In this document: positions 1-12,200 of the stretch, piece after piece
Position numbering within the stretch: the stretch's first letter is position 1
Layout: each line of letters opens with the position of its first letter
Origin: Polyporus tsugae
Lineage: Eukaryota; Basidiomycota; Agaricomycetes; Polyporales; Polyporaceae
Reading direction: 5' to 3'
NCBI GenBank assembly: GCA_024305745.1
Contig: JAHRBS010000013.1
Coordinates: 744,001 to 808,000 of the forward strand
Length of the DNA stretch: 64,000 nt
Translations under genes and position numbers: made by a program
The notes under the pieces: generated by a model
The model's database searches: none
What the model was told of the DNA's origin: nothing
What the model saw: the letters and a program-made list of their open reading frames with translations, nothing else

Positions 1-2114
1 TTGAGATCACGCTGGGCCTGTGCGGGCACAATAGCATCGCGGAGATCTGGGGGAGGGTAGATAAGGTCATGGTCAAAATCGACTAGCTGTAACTCACCGC
101 TGCCTTGCCTTCGTGGGTAATATGCACGACTGCCATGCGAGATCCTGGCGCTCTCGATATCACTGAATTTACAACCACAGCTGTGTGATGACAATTAATA
201 GGCAGAAAGGCGGTGGGCATATGCTAGACGACCCTCACAGAGCTTTTCATCGGCGGTTGTGATAATCAGGACCGTATCGCCTGACAGAACATGGGGTCCC
301 CAGATGTGATGGATATGCGGAAGGGCGGCAGGCAGCGTTCGTACTACTTCCGCGGTCGCCCACAAATGTGGGAGAACGACGAGTACAGCACCCCTTGGCG
401 CCGAAATAATCGTTCGGCTACGGAGATCGAAGTTCATGGTACTATATCTTCCATTCTTTCGAATGCGAGGGTCGGGGTCCTGGACGTTGTAAGTATCCGG
501 CGAGGTGAAGGGAGGATTTATTCTGATCGGGATATGAGGATGACGGGCAGTGAGCGACGCGTACGCTTCAAAATAGTATCATGTGAAACTCACTGTTGAG
601 GAACGGATTCTGGCCATGTATGAATATTCTTGGGTACCCTTTCCTTACAAGATAAACCACACTGTTATCGAGATATTCTGGCGAAGCAGCCTGCGGTAGT
701 TATATAGCGGCACCGTGAAATTGGAAGCGCCATTGTGGTCATTATGATTAGGCTACCAGTGTCTCCGAGTCCACCACCTGAGCACTGTAAACGGATGATA
801 GATAGCGAAGAAAACCAACCGCTTGCACTGAGAATGGGCGTACCTGAGACTACATTAATAGCGTGGATGTCGATGAGCCTTGAGGCTGAGACGAAAATCA
901 TCGGCAGGCCGAAGCCATGCGGATCCCTGCCGTGCAGGTGGAGATTTTGCGGCTTTCATCCCTAGATTATCGTGCATCTCATAACCAATATCTGAAATGA
1001 GAGCCAAACGCTGAATTGTACTAACATGAAGCAACCCACGCCCCGCGTCCTGTGGGAGGCGGACTCGGAAGCTCAAGCTGCTGCGGACACTGCCGCTGAG
1101 TTCTATCAAGCGAATATCAATTATCCATTTGCTGCAGGTCGGCGCCATACCAACCGCCAGGACACTCACTCGCACTCGTCGCGGAAATACTGGCTGGTGC
1201 GTCTATTGCGCTGGATATCGTGTTCCTCAAATGCCTACCGCAGGCCGTGGCGGCGGTTCGGATGTCCTACAAAAAGTTCCGGTGGTCAGCTCGGGGCGAT
1301 TTCGCTGCAGCAGTTATCAAGGATATTTACCTAGTCATATTGTGAGGCTCAATGATGTCCTGACTCAGTCCTCGATTGCAAGCAAACGGCGAAGGACTCT
1401 GCCAGGAAATGCCAGCGGGCGAATTATTGCAAATTCAGCTGCGATTCGATTGGGCGTTTGTTTGCTCATCCAAAAACGGAATGGGTTCAACCGGCCCGGC
1501 CACCTTGCACACGGCCCGTGTTAAATATCCGTGCTTCTCGGAGGGAACGCGCCTGCCTGCACGCACTCATGGCACCCACAAATGATGGGCACCGGGATCC
1601 AGACCGGGGTTACCACCGCACGGTCCTCACTGGTCCGACACTGGCCATGGCCTTACACATTGTAACTGGGGGCCCCGCATTGCTGATCACATAAACCCCG
1701 AGACGCGACCGGGGGAATCGCTATGGAGTACTACACTCAGGTAACTTTGACGATGTTATCCGATTGCTCGCGAACTAGCCGCGCTACTACTGCTACTGAA
1801 CACTAGGTATACAACAAGCGTATCATACAGCCAGCACCTCCACATCCGCCGGAACTGTAAATTAAGGATAAGTAAGTGTATTAGACCGACTGCAGCGGAT
1901 GAACAGGTGTGGCGGAGAACCAATGTGGGGAGGTATCAAACATGGCACGGGATATGGGCTATGGGCTATGGGATATGGATGGACGGGGGGAGGGGGGAAT
2001 GTGGGAATGGCAGAGATGACAGAGACAGAGACAGGGAAGAGCGAACGAAACAGAGTGTCCGAGGCCGGGATCGTACAACCGTCGTGAGAGTCATGCCGCG
2101 CGGACGCGGGCGCG
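1..2114. other. Stretch without a recognisable gene (left edge)
   Basis: Only short open frames on both strands, the longest near 130 codons, none with a domain or a plausible set of joined exons. A minus-strand frame at 195-437 and another at 855-1175 read protein-like for short runs but I could not extend either through splice sites. The stretch lies downstream of the first member of the membrane-protein array and resembles the other array spacers in being gene-free. Confidence 0.5.
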
Positions 2115-2734
2115 TCAGTGCATCAAGCCCTGGCCCGTCGCGACGCGGCCGCCGAGGAACGCGGGCTTGGGCGACGTCGGAGCAGGCCCGGGTGCGGGCA
2201 CGCGCAGCAGCCCAGCGGTGCTGTTGGTGGACGAGTCGGAGCCGCGGCGGGTGTGGGAGGGCCCCATGCCGATGGGATACGCGCGGAGAGAGGACATGGG
2301 TCGACTGGCCCCCGAGGAGGTCTTGGGCAGGGGCAGGTGCATCGCGGCGCCGAGGTTGCGAGCGAAGCGGGGGAGGGAAGCTGTCGGGTGCGTTGCGCCA
2401 CCACGGGAGCCCTGCGCGGGCAATGTGGTGCTGGATGGTGCGGGGGAGGGCGGGACGGCCGTCCTTGACCTCTTCCACCACTCGACGAGAGCGCGATAGC
2501 TCCTGCGCCCGAAGATCAAGAACGCGGCAAGGGCTGTCGCACCCAAGACTGGAGGACAGACGGGGAAGCGGGGGTGGACGACAGAAGGGCACAGCCACAC
2601 TAAGCAAGGGCGACATTTACGCGGAGGAATAGCAGGGACTCACGAATGCCAATGACGATGTCAACAATCCCCATAGGAGGCATCCCGCCCGCGGCTCCAT
2701 CGTCCGAAGAGTTTCTGACGGCAAGAGGTGCCAT
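2115..2734 (-). CDS. Array member 1: small single-pass membrane protein, diverged copy
   Basis: Two exons, 2734-2644 and 2548-2115, give 174 aa. The donor is GTGAGT, the acceptor CCAG, and the intron sits in phase 1. Exon 1 encodes a short Ser/Asp/Gly-rich head ending in GIVDIVIGI. Exon 2 completes a membrane segment (LLGATALAAFLIF) and then continues with a basic and Pro/Ser-rich tail. The layout (short outer head, one membrane helix split by a phase-1 intron, Pro-rich tail) matches the three genes at 8714-9263, 15229-15823 and 20592-21248, so I place it in the same family. It is the most diverged member: it lacks the PPxY motifs and the RRGIA motif found in others. Function unknown. It could be a decaying copy, although its frame is intact. 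Confidence 0.55.
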
Positions 2735-5700
2735 CGTAGATTCTGGCAGGGCGGATCGGGGACTGTATGGTCAGAACGGAACAGACGGCGCGGGATGTGT
2801 GAGCCGACGCACCGTTAGCGAGAGCGTGAAAGAGGCTGTGGAGGATGTTGCGTGGAGGATGAGGTGAAGAGCTTGTCAGCTAGCCCAATCGACGATGGCA
2901 AGACGGCCGCAATGACTAGGTGCTCGGTGGAGGGACAAGGGCTTTGTCAATGACTCGCGGCGAGGAGACTTAAGTACTTATTGCGCGTGCGACCCATTCC
3001 TGCCTCGTGGCTTCCTCGTCCGCCATGGGAGGCCCCGGGGTCCAGCTCGAATATGACATTCCCATAGAATTCCCATGCGACCCAACATAGCGCGCGCCTA
3101 CACAATGCTGCACAGGTTGTGCACCAATTTCGGGTGTGCGCGGAGCTGTTGCGTGGATAAGAAGTCGACGCTAGACCTGCAACGCACCTCGCCGATGCGA
3201 GGCGTGGCGTAGAGGGCTGTTGCCACCACGGCGGAACATGCAGCTTGCATCGAATGTCAAAGAAAAAAGCGCAGATGGCGTGAAGCCGCAGATGGCGCCA
3301 GCCTCTCGGGACGAGAACCTTCGCCAGAGGCGATTTCGTTAAGTCGGAGTGTGGAGATTCTCGAGGTGGAACAAAGCAGAAAGGTTGCTCTGGGAACTGG
3401 AAGGCCGTCCTATAGCGGAGTCATTGTGTATCAAGCGGGCGAGAACTCCCGCTTGCGGGACTGGTGCGTAGGAATTCCAGTCGGGACATGCCACAAGCTC
3501 AACTCGCGCGCCTCTCCAATGACCGCCATTAGCTAAGTTACGTCCTTTGCTTCCGCACGCCCGCGCCTCCTGAAATCGGGGTTCCAGACCGTGACGAAAA
3601 GCTCAGAACTCGTGCTGCGGTTCGCACCCCATCTTTCTGCGGGGACCATGCCGGGCTTGGGTTTAGCGAGGTCGCCCTTCCTCCACGCGATGCGGAACAG
3701 GGAAGTGATTAGACTCGATAGCCGCCGGAGTACCCCGAGCGCGCGGAAGGAATGAACGAGCGAACCGCCCGGGTTCGAGATAACGTAACTTTCAGAGGTG
3801 GCGCAGAGCGGGGAAGACGAAATCGACGCTCAACTGGGCTCGACGATCGTCATTGGGTCGTGAAGGCTGAGCGTTACAGGTGGCTGGAGGGATATACCAG
3901 TCCGCAGGCGATGGTACGAGCGTTATAGATGGGGGCCACATTGGGTGGAGTGTCACTACGGACCGCTCGACTGGGCAGACGCGGCAGCCGACACGAAGCC
4001 TTCGGTGGGGAAGGAGCGGCCATCTGCTTTGATCCGACAGACTTGCGGTTCTGCAAGCAAGTCGCGCTGGCGGTTGCCACGATCGAGGAAAAGGCACGCT
4101 CGGGAGACCCTATCGCAATATTGGCGGTTCTAGGACCGGGACGTCCCGGGACTGCGCCTCATAGGATCGCTCAGCGGGGCAGGACAATGGGACAGTACTG
4201 GTCATAACGGGCAAGTATGGCCCACTGGAGGACAGATAAGGTTTGGACTGTGATGATTCAGCAGGACAAGAAAATACGTACAAGTCGACCAACCTGATTG
4301 AAGACGGGCGACATCGCGAGGCGCCCAGGTGTGGAGAGAGTGGACCTTACCGCAGCATGGATCTTCGGTAGTAGGCTGTACACCAATCCATGCTAACTCA
4401 GGACCCAGTGCATTGGACAACGAGGACTCTGATCAGGACGAACCTACATGTTGTCGTCGAGGCCCCAGCGTTGGCCGATCAGTCATGACCCCAGGTCATG
4501 GGAAACCCTCCATTGCGGCCGGGGAGATGGCACGGAAAGTCGCGGGCTGGAAGATACATGTTATGGTCCATGGAAGGTGTACTCTGCCTAGAAGATGTTT
4601 GGAGAACACGCCTAGGGAGATATCCGGACGCCGCGCTGTCGGTGTGGCCGCGCTCTCCCGGGCCAGGACACTTCAAGCAACCATACCAGTCCTAAAACGG
4701 GCGGTCGGAGAGCGAGGCGATGCGTGATATGTTGCAGTGCATGGCCTCAGTCGAAAGTCCCATCAGAGCGCCGTGAGGCAGGATGCGTAAGATTGGACCC
4801 AGCAAGCCAGCAGACAGTGGAGGCCCTGGAGGGCGGCGGAAACGATGCCGTCCGCAGTCCACCGCGCCGCCGCCAGCGCGATCGGCGGCAACCGCCGGTA
4901 CCTTCCTCATTGTTTTGATCGCCGACAAAATGCTGTGTTTCCAGTGCCACCATGAGTTCCCTCCTTTTCCCGACATACCGATAACTTATAGCCGCAAGGC
5001 GGTTGGGGTGGACGAAGACCGCCAACTCCGCTGTCTTATGATAAAGTGATAGGATGTACGACGCCCGCAGACAAGTTCTAGAATAACAGGCTATCGTACC
5101 TTGGCAGCACGCAAGGGTACTACTGCCTTTGGTGCAACGACGGCCGCTCAGCCATTTCGGATACTAGGGTACATATGAGGTTTCTGAGGTCAGATAGTCA
5201 CCTGCACACGTCCTCGGTTAGTGTCAAGTATGGCGATTCTCCAGAAACATCGGTGAGCGGTGCAGTCCCTCCGGGATATAACAATTAATTGCCCAATTTC
5301 CAGCGTTTGAACACGTCTCGGCCTTGTCATGCATGATGCATGACGCCGCGTCGGCGTGCTGTGAGAATAGGAATTTATACCACCATGTGACAGAGACGTC
5401 TGAAGTGGCCGGCGTTTGCGGTCTTAACGGTCCGGACGTAGTATTACTGTAATCGCTGAATTGTATCGGGATCCAAATCCGTCTCATCAGCATAGATCTT
5501 TCGGTGCCCGGCCTACATTTGGTACGATACGACAACGATTTCTTCCCATGGCAGCCAAGTCCCGCGGTCGCAGGCGGAGGCGCTGAGGAAACGTTGCAAA
5601 GGGCGGTCATGGTAGCAGGTGTGAGGCTGTACGACATGTTTACTCACTGCCATCCGAAAACGGGCAGGATGAACCCCGGACTTCTGCACTTTATTGAAGG

Positions 5701-8700
5701 GATTTCGGTGTGTCGGTGCATGATGAAACCAAGGACCGCCCATTGTGCCTGGTCATGGGGCTTCCGCCACACTCCGCCACGTTGCAAGTCTCCGCCCGCC
5801 TCCACTCCGTCCATGTGAAAGCCCTGGCAGGAGCCGCTGGACCTGAGATCAAGGATTTTACTATACCGGTAGGAGTGCGTGCGGTCCTGGAGGTTGCTGC
5901 GATGGTCCCCCGGAGTCATCATGTCCTGGCATTCCGAGTCTGACTGCCAAAAGGTTCTGTCCCGGGGCGCGCAATTAAGCAGCATTTCCCCTGCGATCAT
6001 CCATGTTTTCCCCATAGCCAGGTCCTATGCGGCAGGTGACAGATGAGCGAGCCACGGAACTTGAAGGACAGAAATGGCGAAGCACAGGTTTCGGCGTCCG
6101 GTATGATGTTATCGGATCGGGCTGGCGCCAGGATTTCCTAATCAAGCATCCACCCCCAAGCTCCCGATGATGACGACCGCTTTCGACTCCATCACCACCT
6201 TGTCACCACCATCTCCCTGCCATCTGCAGGCTTGTCATTTATGCTCACTGCGCTCATCCATCGAGCACACTTCTGGCCGCTGCTTTGCGCGTTCCTGTTT
6301 CACGATCCAGTCGAGGCAGTGCAACTCAGGAAAATTTTAAGGCCCCGCGATCCCGTAAGTACTTGACGACTGGAGAACCGGATTGACAACTGATGTCGGG
6401 ACTCTCGGCTCCGACAATGAGTCGGTGTCGCGACGGGCCCCGCGACACCCCGACTGCCAGCGACTGCCCTGCCGACTGGGCTCGCTCCTTGTCTTCGTCT
6501 GCAACGCTCAGATCTAACCTCAGATCGGGTTGCAGAACAAATCCGATTCCCGCTCTGTCCCCCGTTCCTGGGAGCTAGACTATCGCGTTCAGACTTAGCG
6601 TTCACTGTGTCTACGTGGTTTCCCACCACGGCCGGAGCCTTCCAGCGTCGGGCACAACGGGATTGTCAAGAAGAGCCTTCAGAACGGACGCGTGTGCTGT
6701 ACGTACTTGTTTTTCATTATCCCCCATTCATTAACAGAAATAAGGGTGCAAATCGTAGGTTCTGTGCGGTGTACCCGCCGCTCCATATGGACATGAGCAT
6801 CTGTATATGGCAAGGCACTTTTGGGGCACACGTAGACCTTATGTCATTATGCAATGACAAATTGTTCACAGGCGGTGCCTTTAGGTGCCTTTAGGCAAGT
6901 GTGAGCACCCTGGTTTGTTTCAAGTTCAAGTGCGCTTCAGCTACTCCTAGGAACGCACTGCCCGATCATGCGCAACCGCTTTTGGTGAGTGCGACCCCGC
7001 TTATGGTATCAGTATTCCGAAAACGCTGAACGAATGTTCCAAGATCGAGTCCAAGATACAACCTCCGCGGCGTCGAAGAACGTTCGCATACAACACATCC
7101 CGATCGTGCAGGCCCAGCGCGTTTATTTCGGCGGAGTCGGGCATCCGTCTGAAATTTGCATTCGCCCTTTCGTCCGCACTCGCGCATCGAACCTTGTTTA
7201 TCGGCGGCGTGGCCAGGCATGAGGCGTCCAGGTGCTCAGCGCTCATCCCCGGCCCCGGCCCTGTCCCACGCTTGCCTTGTCGGGGTATCCTTCATTCTCC
7301 ATCTCCTCGTGCCGATCAGGAGGTCTCTGGTCGTCGCTCCCAGGCTCGATGGCATGTTCCATCCCACAACTCAATATTGGAACGTCGTTCGCAGTCCCTC
7401 ACGCGACGCTGGCGAGACACTCACGTCTGCTAGGGCGGTCGGCTTCGGTGTTGGTGTTTTTTGGCTAAAAGGTCCGAGCCACTGGTCCACATGCGGGAAC
7501 GAGGTGTTCCCCTCCACATAATCCCCGCGCAGCTGTCTTCTACCATCGCTGCCGACCGTCGCCGCATCGGACACCGCGTGCCAACTCGTTCATTGTCAGG
7601 GCTGCCAGTTACTGTACTGGTACGCGGGCCTTGAGACGGAGCGTCGCGCTGTTACGACGCCACGCCCTTCCGAGGTCAGACAGTGGGGCGAGTTCACCCT
7701 CCGGCTCGAGTCCGAAGAAGCAGAGAACTTGTTCCTTGCGGAGAAGGAAGGGGCGTACGACACCGATCGTCCGCGTGCGGCTTGTGTCACGTCAGAGTCC
7801 GCGCGCTGCCACCGCGGCCTGTGCGGAGGCTGAGCGCTGAGATTGCAGGCGGCAGACGGCCCTATCTCAGCCTCGGGAGCAGTATGCTGCCTGCGGCGTG
7901 TGCGTAATGTGCGCTCGAAACACGAAGCCGAGGAGACGTTCGTCCACAGCACAGGTGGGACAGGACGGAATCACGACTTCCAGTCAGAAGTTCGGCTGCG
8001 CGCGGACTCGAGCAGGGGGCAGCGGGCCTCAGCGACTGGGATCTAACCTCGTTTTCGAAGATCCGCATCGCTGACGAACGCCGCCGGCAGCATACATGGT
8101 GCACATCGCGATCGCGCAGGCGAACCCTGACAGGGAGACGGTGCGGTGCAACTCACTAGTCTATACTCAGACGCAACGCAGACTTCTGCTTTGCTATTGC
8201 TTTTAGACCCGAAGATCGCACACCCGAACAGGCAGGCTGTAGACTGGAGTTGGCCTTCTAGAATACGGGCGGGGACATGAACGCGGGCACCTCCGTGAGT
8301 GCAGTCCGCCCGTGGGATGCGTGACTCAGAGAAGCCTTGGGGCCGTGCACTTGTCCCTGGTCAGGAGGACAAGTTACTCGGGAGTGGCAGACAAACCACA
8401 GGCGGGCAGTGAAATCCCGGATGCACTTGTTAACTGGAGTATTACATTCCTTTACGCCCTTCACTACATCGGATCAGGACTATATGTATATACATGTTAT
8501 GGCGAGGACCCTTGACCAGCCTGAGATACACGACATCAAAAACAAACACAACAGCATCCAAAACACGACGTAGACGCGGGGGGATAGTGCGAAAAATAGT
8601 ATGGATCGAGCGTCATTGCGGCCTATCTGATAAGCACCAGGCCCGCATCCGTACTAACGGCGTGCATCGTGACGTCGTCCCCAACGGCTCCGCGCCCGGA

Positions 8701-8713
8701 ACAGGACGTGCGC
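2735..8713. other. Array spacer 1-2, no recognisable gene
   Basis: About 6 kb with many short frames on both strands and nothing I can assemble into a gene. The part at 7110-7620 is homologous to 13560-14080 in the next spacer (shared landmarks: catgaggcgtcc, gcgggaacgagg, gccgaccgtcgc), with an offset near 6.45 kb. An inverted repeat lies at 6421-6454. Confidence 0.5.
6421..6454. repeat. GC-rich inverted repeat
   Basis: The left arm GTCGGTGTCGCG (6421-6432) pairs with CGCGACACCCCGAC (6441-6454) around a short loop, with a two-base bulge. It could form a strong hairpin. No gene is close by, so no role can be assigned. Confidence 0.5.
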
Positions 8714-9263
8714 CTAGAATACCAAAGGACGGAGGATGGCGGTAGGCCCGCGAACCACGTACACGGGCGGCGGGGACGGCGGTGTGGTAGGAGTGGTGGA
8801 TGAAGAGGCAGAACGCGAAGACGGCACGCGCGAGACGCCTGTCGGACCGCGCCTGGCGTAGTATGGCGGGGGAGGTGGGGAGCGCAGTGAATATTGCGAG
8901 ACCCGGGAGGCTTTGCCGACTTCGCTATGGGACTTCTGGCATGCGAGACACTTGGTGCTGGACGCGACGGGCTGCGCGATGCCACGACGTGCCGGCGGGC
9001 GGTGATGGTGGTGACACTGACGATCGGAAGCGGAGGGGCGGGGAGCGCAGCACGTCTTGCGAGCGACGAGGCAGAAGCCGATGACAATGGCGAGGAAGAG
9101 GACTGGCAGAGATGAAGGAAGGCAATCACGTGAGGATTGAGGTCGAAGTTGGCGTCGGCGAGTTAATAGAGTACGTACCCAGGCAGCCGACGATGGCGAT
9201 CATGAGCTTGGGCGAGATGCCCGGGCCCACCTGTCCAGGGGCTCCAGAAGCGAATGGCGCCAT
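8714..9263 (-). CDS. Array member 2: small single-pass membrane protein with PPxY motifs
   Basis: Exons 9263-9179 and 9102-8714 give 157 aa, starting MAPFASG. The intron (GTACGT...CCAG, 76 nt) lies in phase 1 within the membrane segment, which runs roughly from ISPKLMIAIVGC in exon 1 to VLFLAIVIGF in exon 2. Just inside the membrane is RKTCCAP, a Cys pair that could be palmitoylated. The cytoplasmic tail contains PARRGIAQPV, CLACQK, a PPPPPYY run and, near the end, PPPVY followed by RGPT. PPxY motifs are known ligands of WW domains, for example in Rsp5/NEDD4 ubiquitin ligases, and yeast has small single-pass Rsp5 adaptors of similar architecture; that role here is inference. A TATA-like element lies about 165 bp upstream. 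Confidence 0.75.
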
Positions 9264-12200
9264 GTTCTTGCGAAGGAAGGAGAATGACGGTGAGTAGTGA
9301 ACAACAGTGGCCGGTGGAGGAGGAAGGGTGACTCACAGTGTGGGGATGGAAATGGATGTGTTGAGTGAGCGTAGTTATCCGTGTTGCCGTGGATGAGTCA
9401 AACGAGGGGTAGTGAGAGACGAGGGTTTTTATGCATGGCCACGCAGCAGCAGTAGCCGCCGCGGATGATCGAGGATTCGGGGCAACATCTGTGCAAGACG
9501 AGCACACCGGGCTTCGGAGATGCGTCACGGTCCTGCCTCGATCAGGCGCCTCAGTGTGGTCTTTCCAGAAGTCTGTTCCGGAGCCTTTATAGAGCTCAAA
9601 GTTCAAGCTGCCCTTCCGATAGCATGTTTTCCGCAGACCGTGCACCGATGGGACAGGCACCACGGCGATCATTTGCGTGTTGTCAGCGGCTACACATGTG
9701 AGCGCGTCTTCGGGCCATAGACCTTGTTTCTAGATGCGACATAGTACCGTATATGCTGAAAAAGACACAGATAGAGAGACTTAGAATGCAAGTTGCAAGC
9801 CAGTACATTGGAGCAGAAAAACATGCGCAGACGTCAGAGTCACATATAACGCACGGCAGCCAAGATTCAAAGCTGTGAAAACGATAGACCCCCTCGGCGG
9901 TTCAGCTGGCAGATGTATCCATATCCCTCCTGCAGCCCAAGAACCCGAAGGCACCCCTCCAGTACGACTCGCGGATCAAGGAAACCGGATTAAGGCGCAC
10001 AGAGGGGATAGTGAAAGCAGAGAGGCCGGGTGGTGATCGAGTGTCCTGTTTCCCCGGCAGATAGGACTGCATCTTGTCGTCGCCAAGCAAAGAAGCCCAC
10101 AACGTGGTGAACGCACCTCCAGGTGAGCTCGGGACATGGCAGAAGCGGCCTGTGGTCAAGGGAGAACAAGGGTTATGCGGCAGACAATGATGAGAGATCG
10201 GAGAGGGGATAGATGCGGAGTGGGCGCGCGCCGACGGATGGAGTGTAAACACCGGTCAACCAATGGCTGATGATGCCAGCGCGGGTGCTCGGCCTTGTGT
10301 AACACGTAAAGAAGGAGTTCATGATGCAATGCGCGTTCAGTGTATTGACATGCGTTCTCGAATGTGATCGTCCTTGTAGACCTGTGGTGGTTGGGCACGA
10401 GGAGAGTTCGAGAGGCGTATTCGCCCGATCGGTGACGTACGAAGTGCGACTTGCTCCCACCTCGCTCATGGACTGGAGAGGCGCATAGAAATGGCGAGTC
10501 AGGATCACGGCGGGGCGTCTGGGGGGGCACCTGGCAGAAGAGTAATAAAAAGTGGTCGAGAGAAGCGGGGCTTAGTGGTTGTGGCGCAGTGGTGGGAACG
10601 ACTCCCACCGAGCTGTGGGTTCTTGGGCCTCCTCACGGAACTGATTACTCAAGTCCTGCAGTCCGACGTCGGAAGGAAGGGTCATGCAAAGACAGAGAAG
10701 TCCGGAGACAATTGACAGTAGCACCCAAACACTTCGTCGATGCTAGGGTTCAATGGCAGCGATGACGCACGCATATGAAAGTATAAGACGTTGATCGATG
10801 CCAATGTGTGGTCAGGTCTATTTGGAACCGAGGTACTCTTGTGAGCCTGACAATATCAAGGTCCGGAAGTGGTACGTACATAGCGATATGGCGGACGATA
10901 GGAGTCTACCACTCTGGTCAAAGAATCGCAAGGAACCCTGTCGGCAAGCAAAGCGCTCCGCTAGACATTAGAACTCCCGAAAGACGCTGTCGGAGCGCGA
11001 GGCGATGTTCCGTTCCGAAGGTCGAACCGTGTGTCCGCCGCCGCCGTCGCCTCGGCGCAAGAGACGCGTCTTATTTTTGCCTTCCTTGCGTCTAGCTGGC
11101 GTTTTGGGCAACGTCATGACGTGGGTTTGACAAAGCTGTCGTGATAAGACTAATAAGAACTGCCCCAAACACATACATGGAAGAAACACATAGGGAGCTG
11201 GCGTCACGATCGTGCAGTGGCCGTTCTCCCGCCACCAAAGTTCGACATCTTGAGTGTAGTTTGGGACCCGGGTTGTCTTACCATCCACAGCCCCCCGGCT
11301 TTCGGATACCGCTAAACACGACATTGATACTGGGGTTTGTCATCGAAGGAGTCTTAATAATGGGAGGATTAGACGCACCTGTAGTGATATGTAATAGAAA
11401 CAGACACTCGTTCCGCGTGGTTGCCATGGCCCGGACGCGCGATATCTTCATTGGTACCCCACAGGAAGCAGCTGACTTGCAAATATAAATATTTACTGCC
11501 ATGTGAATCATGACAGTGTCGCTTCCATGCTTTGTCTGAATGGAGGAGGGCGTCGGCGATGCTAGTGGATGGGAGCCGAACAGGGATAGAGACTTAGCCG
11601 AAGTCGTAATGTCGCGACAGTGGCGTCAGTGGCGCGTCCAACAGTATGCCCGGAGGTGGTAAGGTCAGTGGATTTGGCCAGTAGACTTGGTCGTCACAGA
11701 AGCAAAGCGGCGAACAAGGGCCTCCCTGCACCTGCGGCCATCCTGACCAAGTTGAGCTAAGTTACTCGCGAATTGTCGAATCGGCATTCAAGTCGATGAT
11801 CCGACGGGATTCCAATTCGATCAACGACGATTTATACTACAAGAATGGGAAGTGAGTATAAGCATTACCAGTCCAGCATGAACGCGCAACTTACAAACTT
11901 GCAAAGATTGGAACCGCCCCTCAAGTGGCGACCACACCGTGCAAGTACCAAGCCCGCTGCGGCCACACAGCCTCATAATAAACATGACTCGGTGAGTAGG
12001 AACAACATACCGGTACGGCGACGATGTCAATGTCTCCGGACTGCGGAGAGGGTCGTCCCCAAGTGCATTGCCTTCCTATAGGACTTATGTTGCCGGGTGT
12101 ACGAATCCTAAGCCTACGTTGGCAAGGCATCGTGAGTTCGGGGAAAGGGAAAAAAAACACCACACGCACAAATTGTTAACAAAATGCGCAGCATGCATCT

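Noticed and set aside
10577..10640. tRNA-like string with an A-box (TGGCGCAGTGG) and a weak GGTTC
   Set aside because: No cloverleaf can be folded: acceptor and D arms do not pair and the B-box lacks GGTTCGANTCC.
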